A stretch of DNA of 7,512 bases, taken from the NCBI GenBank assembly GCA_022564535.1, contig JADFLD010000085.1, positions 1-7,512 on the forward strand. Direction: 5' to 3'. A program made the position numbers and the translations under genes. The stretch comes from Gemmatimonadota bacterium (GTDB taxonomy: Bacteria; Gemmatimonadota; Gemmatimonadetes; Longimicrobiales; UBA6960). Below the pieces are notes generated by a model. It was not told the DNA's origin and searched no databases. It saw nothing but the letters and a program-made list of their open reading frames with translations. This document shows positions 1-7,125 of the stretch, one piece after another. Within the stretch, counting starts at the first letter, position 1, and every line of letters starts with the position of its first letter.

Positions 1-723
1 GAACGGGCCCCGGACCACCGCGGGCATCCGGTCGTGCGTGCGCTTCGCAACAGGGGGGTCGACCGGCTGGAGATGCTGGTTCTGACCCACCCGGACCTCG
101 ACCACATCGGTGGCGCCGCGGCGGTCCTGTCGACTTTCGCCGTGGGCCAGGTGATCGACCCGGCGATCCCGGTCCCGAAGTCGACGTACGCGGATGTCCT
201 GGATGTGGCCCGCCGACGGGGTGTGCCCTGGATGCGCGCAAGTGCGGGTCAGGTGTTCCACATCGATGGTGTCACGCTGCGCATCCTGCACCCCTTCGAC
301 GGGACGGCGGACTTGGGCGACGCCAACGCGTCGTCTGTGGTGATGCTGGTCTCGTGGCGGGGCTTCAACGCGCTTCTCACCGGCGATGCCTACGTGGACG
401 TGGAGCGCCGTCTCATCGATGAGGTGGGTGACATCGACGTGCTGAAGGTGGGACATCACGGGAGTGACACGTCGACCGACTCACTCTTCCTGGCCCATAC
501 GCGGCCTGAAGTCGCGTTGATTTCGGTGGGGCGGCGCAACGGATACGGACATCCGTCTCCTGACGTCATGGTCCGGTTGAGAGCCGCCGGGGCCACGGTC
601 CACCGGACCGATCAGGAGGGCACGGTGCGCGTCACCGTGCGGCGTGACGGAACAGTGCGGGTTCGCTCCGAGCGCGGCGGACGTTCGGCGCGCGGTGGTG
701 GAGCCGGACGGCCTCACCCCTAG
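1..723 (+). CDS. comEC: ComEC/Rec2-type MBL-fold domain protein, 5' partial
   Basis: The frame is open at the left edge, so the start lies outside the window; GTG at 34 is an internal valine. The 240 visible residues match the C-terminal metallo-beta-lactamase-fold domain of ComEC/Rec2, the inner-membrane channel protein of DNA uptake. Metal-site motifs seen are THPDLDHIGG (residues 29-38, the family's HxDxDH form), a buried LLTGD strand near 125-129, KVGHHGS at 149-155 and SVGRRNGYGHPSPDV at 175-189, followed by the family's TDQEGTVRV ending. In ComEC this domain is thought to act on the non-transported DNA strand outside the membrane; that is family knowledge. The last 15 residues are Gly/Arg-rich and look like a disordered tail. 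The membrane competence domain would lie upstream and is not visible, so a stand-alone MBL-fold hydrolase remains possible. The next gene starts 64 bases downstream and is not obviously related. Confidence 0.8.
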   Translation, partial: ERAPDHRGHPVVRALRNRGVDRLEMLVLTHPDLDHIGGAAAVLSTFAVGQVIDPAIPVPKSTYADVLDVARRRGVPWMRASAGQVFHIDGVTLRILHPFDGTADLGDANASSVVMLVSWRGFNALLTGDAYVDVERRLIDEVGDIDVLKVGHHGSDTSTDSLFLAHTRPEVALISVGRRNGYGHPSPDVMVRLRAAGATVHRTDQEGTVRVTVRRDGTVRVRSERGGRSARGGGAGRPHP

Positions 724-773
724 TCTGGTGCATTGCTGGGGGAGTAGCTAATTCCAGCGTTCGCGTCGGCAAC

Positions 774-779
774 GGGAGG
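774..779 (+). promoter_or_regulatory. Ribosome binding site of the beta-propeller gene
   Basis: GGGAGG lies 8 bases before the ATG at 788. It overlaps an in-frame GTG at 779, which would leave no space for ribosome binding. This decides the start at 788 rather than 779. Confidence 0.75.
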
Positions 780-787
780 TGTACACC

Positions 788-1816
788 ATGGTGCGTGATC
801 GTCACGGAGGACTCGGCACGCTGACACTGGGGCTCTTGATCTCGGTGGCTCCGCTCGGCGCCCAGCAGGGCACCGTTCGGATCATCCAGACGAACGCGGC
901 GGGCGACAACGTCCACATCATCGACCCGACGACCAACGAAGTCGTCGACGTGATCACGGGCATTCAGATTCCGCACGGTGTCACGAGCCATCCGAACGGG
1001 AGCGAGTACTACTTCAGCAACGAAGTGGACCACACGCTCGACGTCGTGCCCACGTCCACGCTCCGCGTCGTGGCCAAGATCCCACTGACCGGACGCCCCA
1101 ACAACATCGCGATCACGCCCGACGGCACCAAAGTGTACGTGGCCATCGTGGGCGGAGGGGCCTTCGTGGACATCATCGACACCCGTGAGCGTCGTCGCAT
1201 CGGCCGGATTTCGACCCTCGGAGGCGTGCACAACGTCTTCATCACTCCGGACGGCAGACACGTTGTCGCGGGGATGATCGGTGCCAGGTCGCTGACGGTG
1301 ATCGACACTGAGACGGATCGTGCGGTGTGGTCGCTCCACTTCGCAGCCGGCGTACGGCCGATGGCGTTCGAGCGCAACCCGGACGGCTCGACCAAGCGAA
1401 TCTTCGTTCAGCTTTCGAACTACCACGGCTTCTATGTCGTGGATTGGAACCTGCGAGCGGTCGTCGACAGCATCCAGATGCCGGAGCTTCCGCTTACGCG
1501 CGTCGACAACGACGGCCTGCAGGGCTCCCCGGCTCACGGCTTCGTCGTCTCGCCCGATGGGTCTCAGCTCTGGGCGACGAGCAAGCCGAACAACCACGTC
1601 TACGCTTGGTCACTCCCGGACCTGGCCTACCTCGGCGGTGTGGCCGTGGGTCACCATCCGGATTGGTTGACCATGACCCCGGACGGGCGCCTCCTCTACT
1701 CCGCAAACGCGGGCTCCAACGACGTGTCGGTCATCGACACGCAGACCTTGCGAGAGGTCGCCCGAATTCCGGTAGGTCAGGTGCCGAAGAGAAATCACAC
1801 CGCGGTGATCCGATGA
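788..1816 (+). CDS. Exported YVTN-type beta-propeller protein
   Basis: The 342-residue product starts with a short Arg/His-containing head and a hydrophobic stretch (about 11-22) ending LGA-QQ. This is a good signal peptide with likely cleavage after Ala25, so the protein should be exported. The remainder is a chain of about 40-45-residue repeats carrying the marks of YVTN/cytochrome-d1-like propellers: ITPDG or SPDG turns at 109-113, 152-156, 255-258 and 297-300, and VIDT-type strands at 43-47, 128-132, 171-174 and 315-318. Seven blades fit the length, with one longer blade at about 200-257. No catalytic residues or haem motif are visible, so the ligand is unknown. The stop overlaps the next start (ATGA at 1813-1816), so the two genes are probably co-transcribed and translationally coupled. 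The gene opens after a 64-base gap; I see no clear sigma-70 promoter in it. Confidence 0.85.
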   Translation: MVRDRHGGLGTLTLGLLISVAPLGAQQGTVRIIQTNAAGDNVHIIDPTTNEVVDVITGIQIPHGVTSHPNGSEYYFSNEVDHTLDVVPTSTLRVVAKIPLTGRPNNIAITPDGTKVYVAIVGGGAFVDIIDTRERRRIGRISTLGGVHNVFITPDGRHVVAGMIGARSLTVIDTETDRAVWSLHFAAGVRPMAFERNPDGSTKRIFVQLSNYHGFYVVDWNLRAVVDSIQMPELPLTRVDNDGLQGSPAHGFVVSPDGSQLWATSKPNNHVYAWSLPDLAYLGGVAVGHHPDWLTMTPDGRLLYSANAGSNDVSVIDTQTLREVARIPVGQVPKRNHTAVIR

Positions 1817-2640
1817 ACTCGCGGCCGGGCCTCGTCATTGGGTTTGCGCTCGCGACCCCTCTTGGGTCTTCGGCCCAGAACCCGCTCAGCTTCGAGCGTT
1901 ATCGAAGCGAGGTCGAACCGATCTTCATCGCGCCGCGTGGGGGGCATGGGCCCGGCGTGTCGCCGTGCGTCACGTGCCACGTGCACAACGGCACGCCACT
2001 CAGGCTCCAGCCGCTCCAGGAGGGCGAGGATGGACGGGTCTATTGGAGCGAGGAGCAATCCCGCCGGAACTTCGAGGCCGTCGCTCGACTCGTGATTCCC
2101 GGACAGCCTGAACGCAGTCGCCTGTTGCTCAAGGCGTTGGCCGTGCAGGCCGGGGGATCGTCCTTCCACGTCGGGGGGAAGTTCTTCGACTCGCAGGAGG
2201 ATGCCGAGTGGCAGATCATGGCGAACTGGGTCCGCGATGCGGACGCGCTCCCGGATTCGGCCGGATCCGAGACGAAGCCCCCTCCCCTCGACTTCGAGTT
2301 CTTTCGCACGTGTGTCCAGAAGGTATTCCTGGACAAGCGAGAAGGTCGCATGGAGTGCGTACACTGCTACGGCGGGGGAAGTCGAGGCTTTGCTTCGACG
2401 CTCCCGGACGATCGCCCATTCTGGAACGTCGAGGAATCGCGTCGGAACTTCGAAATTCTCCGGCGATACGTCGAGCCTGGGTATCCTCTGGGGAGTCGCT
2501 TTCTCACGCACCCTCTAGCGCCGGAAGCCGGCGGGGACACCTACCACAGCGGCGGGCGACGCTGGTTCTCTCAAGAGGATGAGGAATGGCAGATGCTCGC
2601 CGCGTGGGTGCGCGGGCAGCCCGGAGCCTGTGTGATCTGA
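1813..2640 (+). CDS. Exported tandem cytochrome-c-like protein with one degenerate haem site
   Basis: The start is the ATG of the ATGA overlap with the propeller gene. It has no strong ribosome binding site of its own, and a signal peptide (about 1-21, cleavage after SSA) follows directly. The 275-residue product is an internal duplication. Copy one spans about 27-142 and copy two about 161-268, aligned by FERYRSEV/FEFFRTCV, EEQSRRNFE/VEESRRNFE, PGQPERSRLL/PGYPLGSRFL, AGGSSFH/AGGDTYH and SQEDAEWQIMANWVR/SQEDEEWQMLAAWVR. Copy one has a canonical c-type haem motif CVTCH (52-56). Copy two has CVHCY (182-186), lacking the axial histidine. It also has an extra cysteine at 167, and Cys273 lies near the C-terminus. 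The layout resembles the cytochrome-c-like modules of planctomycete, acidobacterial and related envelope proteins. With the propeller gene it suggests an envelope redox or haem protein; substrate and partner cannot be read from the sequence. Confidence 0.8.
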   Translation: MNSRPGLVIGFALATPLGSSAQNPLSFERYRSEVEPIFIAPRGGHGPGVSPCVTCHVHNGTPLRLQPLQEGEDGRVYWSEEQSRRNFEAVARLVIPGQPERSRLLLKALAVQAGGSSFHVGGKFFDSQEDAEWQIMANWVRDADALPDSAGSETKPPPLDFEFFRTCVQKVFLDKREGRMECVHCYGGGSRGFASTLPDDRPFWNVEESRRNFEILRRYVEPGYPLGSRFLTHPLAPEAGGDTYHSGGRRWFSQEDEEWQMLAAWVRGQPGACVI

Positions 2641-2716
2641 GGCCGACTTTGCCGAGATCCTGTAAGTTAGGACAGGGCAACGGTTTTCACCCGGACACCG
2701 AAGGAAGCTGGACGCG

Positions 2717-3712
2717 ATGCCACAGAGTCACGTCGTCACTATTTCGCGGTTCCTCGTGGAAGAGGAGCGCCGACACCCCGAGGCGACGGGTGCGTTCACG
2801 GCGCTTTTGCACGACATCGCCCTTGCGGCCAAGGTCATAGGCCGTGAGGTAAACAAGGCCGGTCTCGTCGACATTCTGGGCGCTGCGGGAGACGAGAACG
2901 TGCACGGCGAGGAGGTCCAGAAGCTCGACGCGTTCGCCAATCGAGTCATGTATCGGGCGCTCGATCATACGGGCCTCGTCGCGTGCATGGCGTCGGAAGA
3001 GAACGAGACGTTCATTCCGATACCGGAGAAGTTTCCGGCCGGTGAGTATGTCGTGATCTACGATCCGCTCGACGGCTCTTCGAACATCGACGTGAACGTT
3101 TCCATCGGCACGATCTTCAGTATTCACAGGAAGATCTCAGACGGTGAGCGAGGGACGCTAGAGGACTGTCTCCAGCCCGGATCGAGGCAGGTCGCGGCCG
3201 GATACGTGCTTTACGGCTCGTCGACGATGCTCGTCTACACGGCGGGCTCGGGTGTGCACGGCTTCACTCTGGATCCATCGATCGGCGAGTTCATACTGAG
3301 CCATCCTATCATGCGCTTTCCCGATCCGCCCAAGAAGGTCTATTCGGTCAACGAAGCGTATTATGCGCGTTGGTCGCGCGGACAGCAGCGGCTGGTGAGT
3401 TACCTCAAGACCCAGGGAGATTTCGGCTCCCGCTACATAGGCTCACTCGTCGCGGATATCCACCGCACGCTCCTCCAGGGCGGACTCTTCATGTATCCTG
3501 CCGAGTCCGAGAAGCCGCACGGCAAGCTTCGCCTGATGTACGAAGCGGCTCCGATGGCGATGATCATGGAGCAGGCGGGGGGCCGGGCCAGTGACGGAAT
3601 GACGGACATCATGGACATCCAACCCGAGGCGCTGCACCAGCGGGTCCCTCTTTACATAGGCTGTCGCGAGTTCGTCGACCTCGCCGAGAGGATGCTGGCC
3701 GAGGAGGAGTAG
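2717..3712 (+). CDS. fbp: Fructose-1,6-bisphosphatase class I
   Basis: This cytosolic enzyme removes the 1-phosphate from fructose 1,6-bisphosphate to give fructose 6-phosphate, the committed gluconeogenic step, also used in pentose-phosphate or Calvin-cycle regeneration. The 331-residue length is normal for bacterial class I FBPase. The diagnostic motifs are present: the acidic metal ligands in ASEENE (92-97), [19 protein letters not shown] (116-134) with Asp116 and Asp119, the phosphate-binding [11 protein letters not shown] (240-250), and [13 protein letters not shown] (269-281) carrying the last metal-binding Glu277. The start at 2717 fits the N-terminus of the family, and AAGGAA at 2701-2706 is a usable though slightly distant ribosome binding site. 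The gene stands alone, 76 bases after the cytochrome gene and converging on purF, so it probably has its own transcript. I see no clear promoter consensus in the 76-base gap. Nothing suggests damage. Confidence 0.97.
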   Translation: MPQSHVVTISRFLVEEERRHPEATGAFTALLHDIALAAKVIGREVNKAGLVDILGAAGDENVHGEEVQKLDAFANRVMYRALDHTGLVACMASEENETFIPIPEKFPAGEYVVIYDPLDGSSNIDVNVSIGTIFSIHRKISDGERGTLEDCLQPGSRQVAAGYVLYGSSTMLVYTAGSGVHGFTLDPSIGEFILSHPIMRFPDPPKKVYSVNEAYYARWSRGQQRLVSYLKTQGDFGSRYIGSLVADIHRTLLQGGLFMYPAESEKPHGKLRLMYEAAPMAMIMEQAGGRASDGMTDIMDIQPEALHQRVPLYIGCREFVDLAERMLAEEE

Positions 3713-3760
3713 CCGCGCGTCGGCGTCCTGCATTATGGAGAGCGTGACGGCGCTCCGGCA

Positions 3761-5242
3761 TCAGCAAACCGCGGCGTCCTCCGCAGAGGCAAGGCCCTTG
3801 TCGAGGTCGATGAGTGGGGCAGGGTAGTCCCCCGAAAAACACGCAGTGCAGTACGGACCGGCTTCCTCGACCGCGCCTACCATACCTTCGAGCGAGAGGT
3901 AGCCGAGCGAGTCCGCGCCGAGTCTCTTCGCGATTTGCGGGACCTCGAGCTGTGATCCGATCAGTTCACCCTTCGTCGGCATGTCGATGCCGTAGAAGCA
4001 GGGAAACTTCACGGGCGGGCTTCCGATTCGGAGGTGCACCTCCTTCGCTCCCGCGTGGCGCAGCATTCCCACCAGGCTCCGACTGGTCGTGCCGCGCACC
4101 AGCGAATCGTCGACCACTACGACTCTCTGACCTTCGAGGACTTCGCGGACCGGATTGTACTTCATGCGGGCTCCGAAATCGCGGTCCTTTTGGTCCGGCT
4201 GGATGAAGGTCCGGCCGACGTAATGATTGCGCAGAAGGCCCAACTCGAACGGAATGCCGCTTTCCTCCGCGTAACCCAGAGCGGCCGAGTTGGCACTGTC
4301 GGGCACCGCAATGATCGCGTCGGCCTCGACCGGGTGTTCGCGTGCGAGCTGCCGTCCGAACGCACGCCGGGCCCGGTCCACGCTCACCCCGAAGATGCGG
4401 GAGTCTGGACGCGCGAAGTACACGAGCTCGAAGATGCACGGGGAAGGTTGTGACGCTTTCGGCATTCCCGGGAGGTCGACGACCTCACCACCGCGGATGC
4501 GGATCACCTCCCCCGGTTCGATGTCACGAACGTACTCCGCGCCGAGGATGTCGAGGGCGCACGTTTCGCTGACGACCACGTGTCCCTCACCCTTCCTGCC
4601 CAGCACGAGTGGCCGGAAGCCGCGCGGGTCGCGCGCCGCGTAGATGGTGTCGTTCACCGACAGCACGATCGAAAACGCGCCCTCGAGGTGGGTGAGCGCT
4701 TCGGTAACCTGGCCGTCCACCGTGTCCTGGCGGGACTTGGCGATGAGGTGCACGAGCGTCTCGGAGTCCGATGACGAGCGGAAGATCGCGCCCTCATCCA
4801 CGAGGCGGGTGCGCAGGTCGAGCTGATTGGTGAGGTTGCCGTTGTGCGCGAGCGCGAGGTCGCCTCGCGCGAACCGCGCCGTAATCGGCTGCACGTTCGC
4901 GATGCCGCTCCCGCCGGCCGTCGAATATCTGACGTGGCCCACCGCTGTGCTCCCGGTGAGCTTGGAGACCGATGCACCGTCGAAGACTTCGGAGACGAGG
5001 CCGGTGCCCTTGTGGATGCGGGCCGTCTCACCATCGAAGGCGACGATGCCCGCCGCCTCCTGCCCCCGATGCTGGAGCGCGTACAGCGCGAGGAATGCCA
5101 ACTCCGCGGCGTCGTCGATGCCGCTGATGCCGACGAGGCCGCACTCGTCGTGTGGCCGATCATCGAGCTCATACGTCGGCTCGTCTTCCTGGATGGAAGC
5201 GCGCGCGGTCACCCCCGGGAGTGGTCGGAGAGGGTCGGGCAT
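3761..5242 (-). CDS. purF: Amidophosphoribosyltransferase (glutamine PRPP amidotransferase)
   Basis: The enzyme makes 5-phosphoribosylamine from PRPP and glutamine, the first committed step of de novo purine synthesis in the cytosol. The 493-residue product has an N-terminal class II (Ntn) glutaminase domain. It contains HDECGLVGI with nucleophile Cys34, YALQHRGQEAAGI (54-66), GHVRYSTAG (102-110), HNGNLTN (133-139) and SSSDSE (156-161). A phosphoribosyltransferase domain follows with the PRPP loop VVVVDDSLVRGTTS (374-387). Cys269, Cys415, Cys465 and Cys468 sit where the Bacillus-type enzymes bind a 4Fe-4S cluster, so this is the cluster-containing, propeptide-processed class. The leader before Cys34 is 33 residues, longer than the roughly 11 of Bacillus subtilis. 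The start at 5242 overlaps the purL stop as TGATG, with a weak GGGGA upstream. An in-frame extension to 5437 would lie wholly inside the purL 3' end and is Arg-rich nonsense. End-product feedback by AMP/GMP is known for the family. Confidence 0.96.
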   Translation of the reverse strand: MPDPLRPLPGVTARASIQEDEPTYELDDRPHDECGLVGISGIDDAAELAFLALYALQHRGQEAAGIVAFDGETARIHKGTGLVSEVFDGASVSKLTGSTAVGHVRYSTAGGSGIANVQPITARFARGDLALAHNGNLTNQLDLRTRLVDEGAIFRSSSDSETLVHLIAKSRQDTVDGQVTEALTHLEGAFSIVLSVNDTIYAARDPRGFRPLVLGRKGEGHVVVSETCALDILGAEYVRDIEPGEVIRIRGGEVVDLPGMPKASQPSPCIFELVYFARPDSRIFGVSVDRARRAFGRQLAREHPVEADAIIAVPDSANSAALGYAEESGIPFELGLLRNHYVGRTFIQPDQKDRDFGARMKYNPVREVLEGQRVVVVDDSLVRGTTSRSLVGMLRHAGAKEVHLRIGSPPVKFPCFYGIDMPTKGELIGSQLEVPQIAKRLGADSLGYLSLEGMVGAVEEAGPYCTACFSGDYPAPLIDLDKGLASAEDAAVC

Positions 5243-7125
5243 CAGTCGGTCCCCATGATGGCGGGTATCGCGCCGAAATAAGCGTCGTGGATGTCCGGGA
5301 TGGCTGCCGATACCGAGCCGTCGCGGACGGTGAGGGAGAAGCCATCGTCTGCCTTGCCCACCGTTCCGATCTTCCGTGCCGGTACCCCGTGACGCTCGGC
5401 CACGCGAAGCACCTCGTCGGTAGAGGCCGGATCGCATGAGACGACGATTCGTCCCTGAGCCTCACCGAAGAGAGCCACGACGGGTGGCAGGTCGTCGTCG
5501 ACTTCTGCCGAGACTCCCAACGGGCTCTCCCCGTCGCCGAGAGAGCATTCGGCCAACGTGCACGCGAGGCCTCCGTCGGAGCAGTCGTGCGCCGAGCGCA
5601 GAAGTCGTTTGTGGTTCATGGACAGAATCGCCCGCTGCAGCATCCGCTCGCCCTGGAGATCCACCGAGGGAGGCGCTCCCGCCACCAGGGCGGCGGTCAC
5701 GTAGAGATACTCCGACCCCCCGATCTCGCCGGTGTTCGTTCCGAGCAGGATGACTGCGTCTCCGACGCTTTGGAACGACTGGCGCGTGATCTTCGAAACG
5801 TCGTCGATGATGCCTACCATGCCGATCACCGGCGTCGGGTAGATCGCGCGACCGTCGGTCTCGTTGAAGAGCGAGACGTTGCCACCCGTCACCGGCGTCT
5901 CGAAAATCTCACACGCGTCGCGCATCCCCAGGACCGCCTCGCGGAGCTGGTAATAGATGTGAGGCTTGAGGGGGTTACCGAAGTTGAGATTGTTCGTGAT
6001 CGCCGAGGGCGACGCGCCGACGCACACCAGATTGCGGGCGGCTTCTGCGACCGCGGCCATCGCACCCGTCTTCGGCTCCAGATAGACGAAGCGACCGTTG
6101 CAGTCCGTCGTGGCCGCGATGGCCCGGTTGGTGCCGCGGATCCGGATCACGCCGGAGTCTCCGCCGGGGCGGATCGCCGTGCCCGTCCGCACCGTCGTGT
6201 CGTACTGGTGATAGATCCAACGTTTCGATGCTATGTTCGGCGACCCGAGCAGCAGGAGGAGCGCCTTCGTCAGATCCCCTCGCGGAATCAGGTGCTCGCT
6301 GAGGTCCATCGCCCGAAGTGCCTTTATCTCCTCCGACTCGACGCCCTCTCGCTCGTACGTCGGACAGCCCTCAGTGAGCGGCAGCGCGGGAATGTCGGCG
6401 ACGACCTTTCCGTTCTCGAGGATTCTGAACCTGCCGTCGTCCGTCACCCGACCGATCACCTCGGCCTCGAGCTCCCATTTTTTCAGAATTCTCCGCACTT
6501 CGTCTTCCCGACCCTCCTCGGCCACGACGAGCATCCGCTCCTGGGACTCGGACAGCAGGATCTCGTACGGCGTCATTCCCTCCTCTCGAATCGGGACGTC
6601 GGCCATCTCGAGTTCGATACCGCTTCCCCCACGCCCGGCCATCTCTGCGGCCGACGACGTGATGCCGGCCGCGCCCATGTCCTGGATGCCGGTAATCGCA
6701 CCACTTGCGATCAACTCGAGGCTCGCCTCGAGCAGCAGCTTTTCGGTGAACGGGTCACCGACCTGCACCCGGGGGCGGCTGGAGTCGTCCGCGTCCTCAC
6801 TCAGCTCCGCGCTCGCGAACGTGGCGCCATGGATTCCGTCACGGCCGGTGCGCGCCCCGACCGCCATGATGGGCGCGCCGACACCCGAGGCCGATGCGGT
6901 GATGAGCTCTTCGCGCTTCATGAGCCCGAGGCACATGGCGTTCACGATGGGGTTGCCCTCGTACCCGCGATCGAAAACGACTTCGCCGCCGATATTTGGG
7001 ATGCCCACGCAATTGCCGTAGTCGCCGACGCCGGCTACGACACCGCCGAAGAGGTAGCGGACCCGAGCGCTGTCGAGGTCCCCGAAGCGAAGGGAGTCGA
7101 GGATCGCGATGGGCCGGGCTCCCAT
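5242..7125 (-). CDS. purL: FGAM synthetase large subunit PurL, N-terminally truncated at a junction
   Basis: PurL converts FGAR, ATP and ammonia to FGAM, the fourth purine step; the small type works with separate PurQ (glutaminase) and PurS. The frame shows 627 residues beginning at the conserved MGARPIA motif. Normal small-type PurL has roughly 105-130 residues before this point, including the WSEHC and ESHNHPS segments needed for catalysis. These are absent, and a TAA stop lies two codons upstream of the ATG. No ribosome binding site precedes 7125, so this ATG is an internal methionine of a broken gene rather than a real start. The rest is well preserved: YGNCVGIPNIGGEV (36-49), GRDGIHGATFAS (94-105), GIQDMGAAGITSS (146-158), MAGRGGSGIELE (162-173), MTPYEILLSESQERML (184-199), DCNGRFVYLEP (341-351), NLNFGNP (379-385), TPVTGGNVSLFNET (410-423) and AHDCSDGGLA (512-521). 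It ends in a one-base overlap with purF, the usual gene order. It is a broken gene, or intact in the organism if the junction is artificial. Confidence 0.93.
   Translation of the reverse strand: MGARPIAILDSLRFGDLDSARVRYLFGGVVAGVGDYGNCVGIPNIGGEVVFDRGYEGNPIVNAMCLGLMKREELITASASGVGAPIMAVGARTGRDGIHGATFASAELSEDADDSSRPRVQVGDPFTEKLLLEASLELIASGAITGIQDMGAAGITSSAAEMAGRGGSGIELEMADVPIREEGMTPYEILLSESQERMLVVAEEGREDEVRRILKKWELEAEVIGRVTDDGRFRILENGKVVADIPALPLTEGCPTYEREGVESEEIKALRAMDLSEHLIPRGDLTKALLLLLGSPNIASKRWIYHQYDTTVRTGTAIRPGGDSGVIRIRGTNRAIAATTDCNGRFVYLEPKTGAMAAVAEAARNLVCVGASPSAITNNLNFGNPLKPHIYYQLREAVLGMRDACEIFETPVTGGNVSLFNETDGRAIYPTPVIGMVGIIDDVSKITRQSFQSVGDAVILLGTNTGEIGGSEYLYVTAALVAGAPPSVDLQGERMLQRAILSMNHKRLLRSAHDCSDGGLACTLAECSLGDGESPLGVSAEVDDDLPPVVALFGEAQGRIVVSCDPASTDEVLRVAERHGVPARKIGTVGKADDGFSLTVRDGSVSAAIPDIHDAYFGAIPAIMGTD

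Noticed and set aside
632..1597. Long reverse-strand open frame opposite the beta-propeller gene
   Set aside because: It is antisense to a gene with a clear signal peptide and repeat pattern. Its product is His/Arg/Asp-rich, typical of the complement of GC-rich coding DNA, with no family motif.
1327..1812. In-frame upstream extension of the cytochrome-like gene
   Set aside because: It would lie inside the propeller gene and reads as Arg/Gly-rich nonsense. The ATG at 1813 is followed at once by a signal peptide and forms a standard ATGA overlap.
2641..2716. Possible promoter before fbp (TTGCCG at 2649 and a TAAGTT-like element at 2663)
   Set aside because: The elements are only about 8 bases apart, far short of sigma-70 spacing, so they are not supported as a promoter.
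3713..3760. Possible bidirectional terminator between fbp and purF
   Set aside because: The convergent gap is GC-rich, but I could not find a clean stem-loop with a U-tract on either strand; the CGGCGTC and GACGGCG pieces do not pair as perfect arms.
5243..5437. In-frame upstream extension of purF
   Set aside because: It overlaps the conserved purL C-terminus and encodes an Arg-rich stretch not found in PurF. The TGATG start at 5242 is the natural one.
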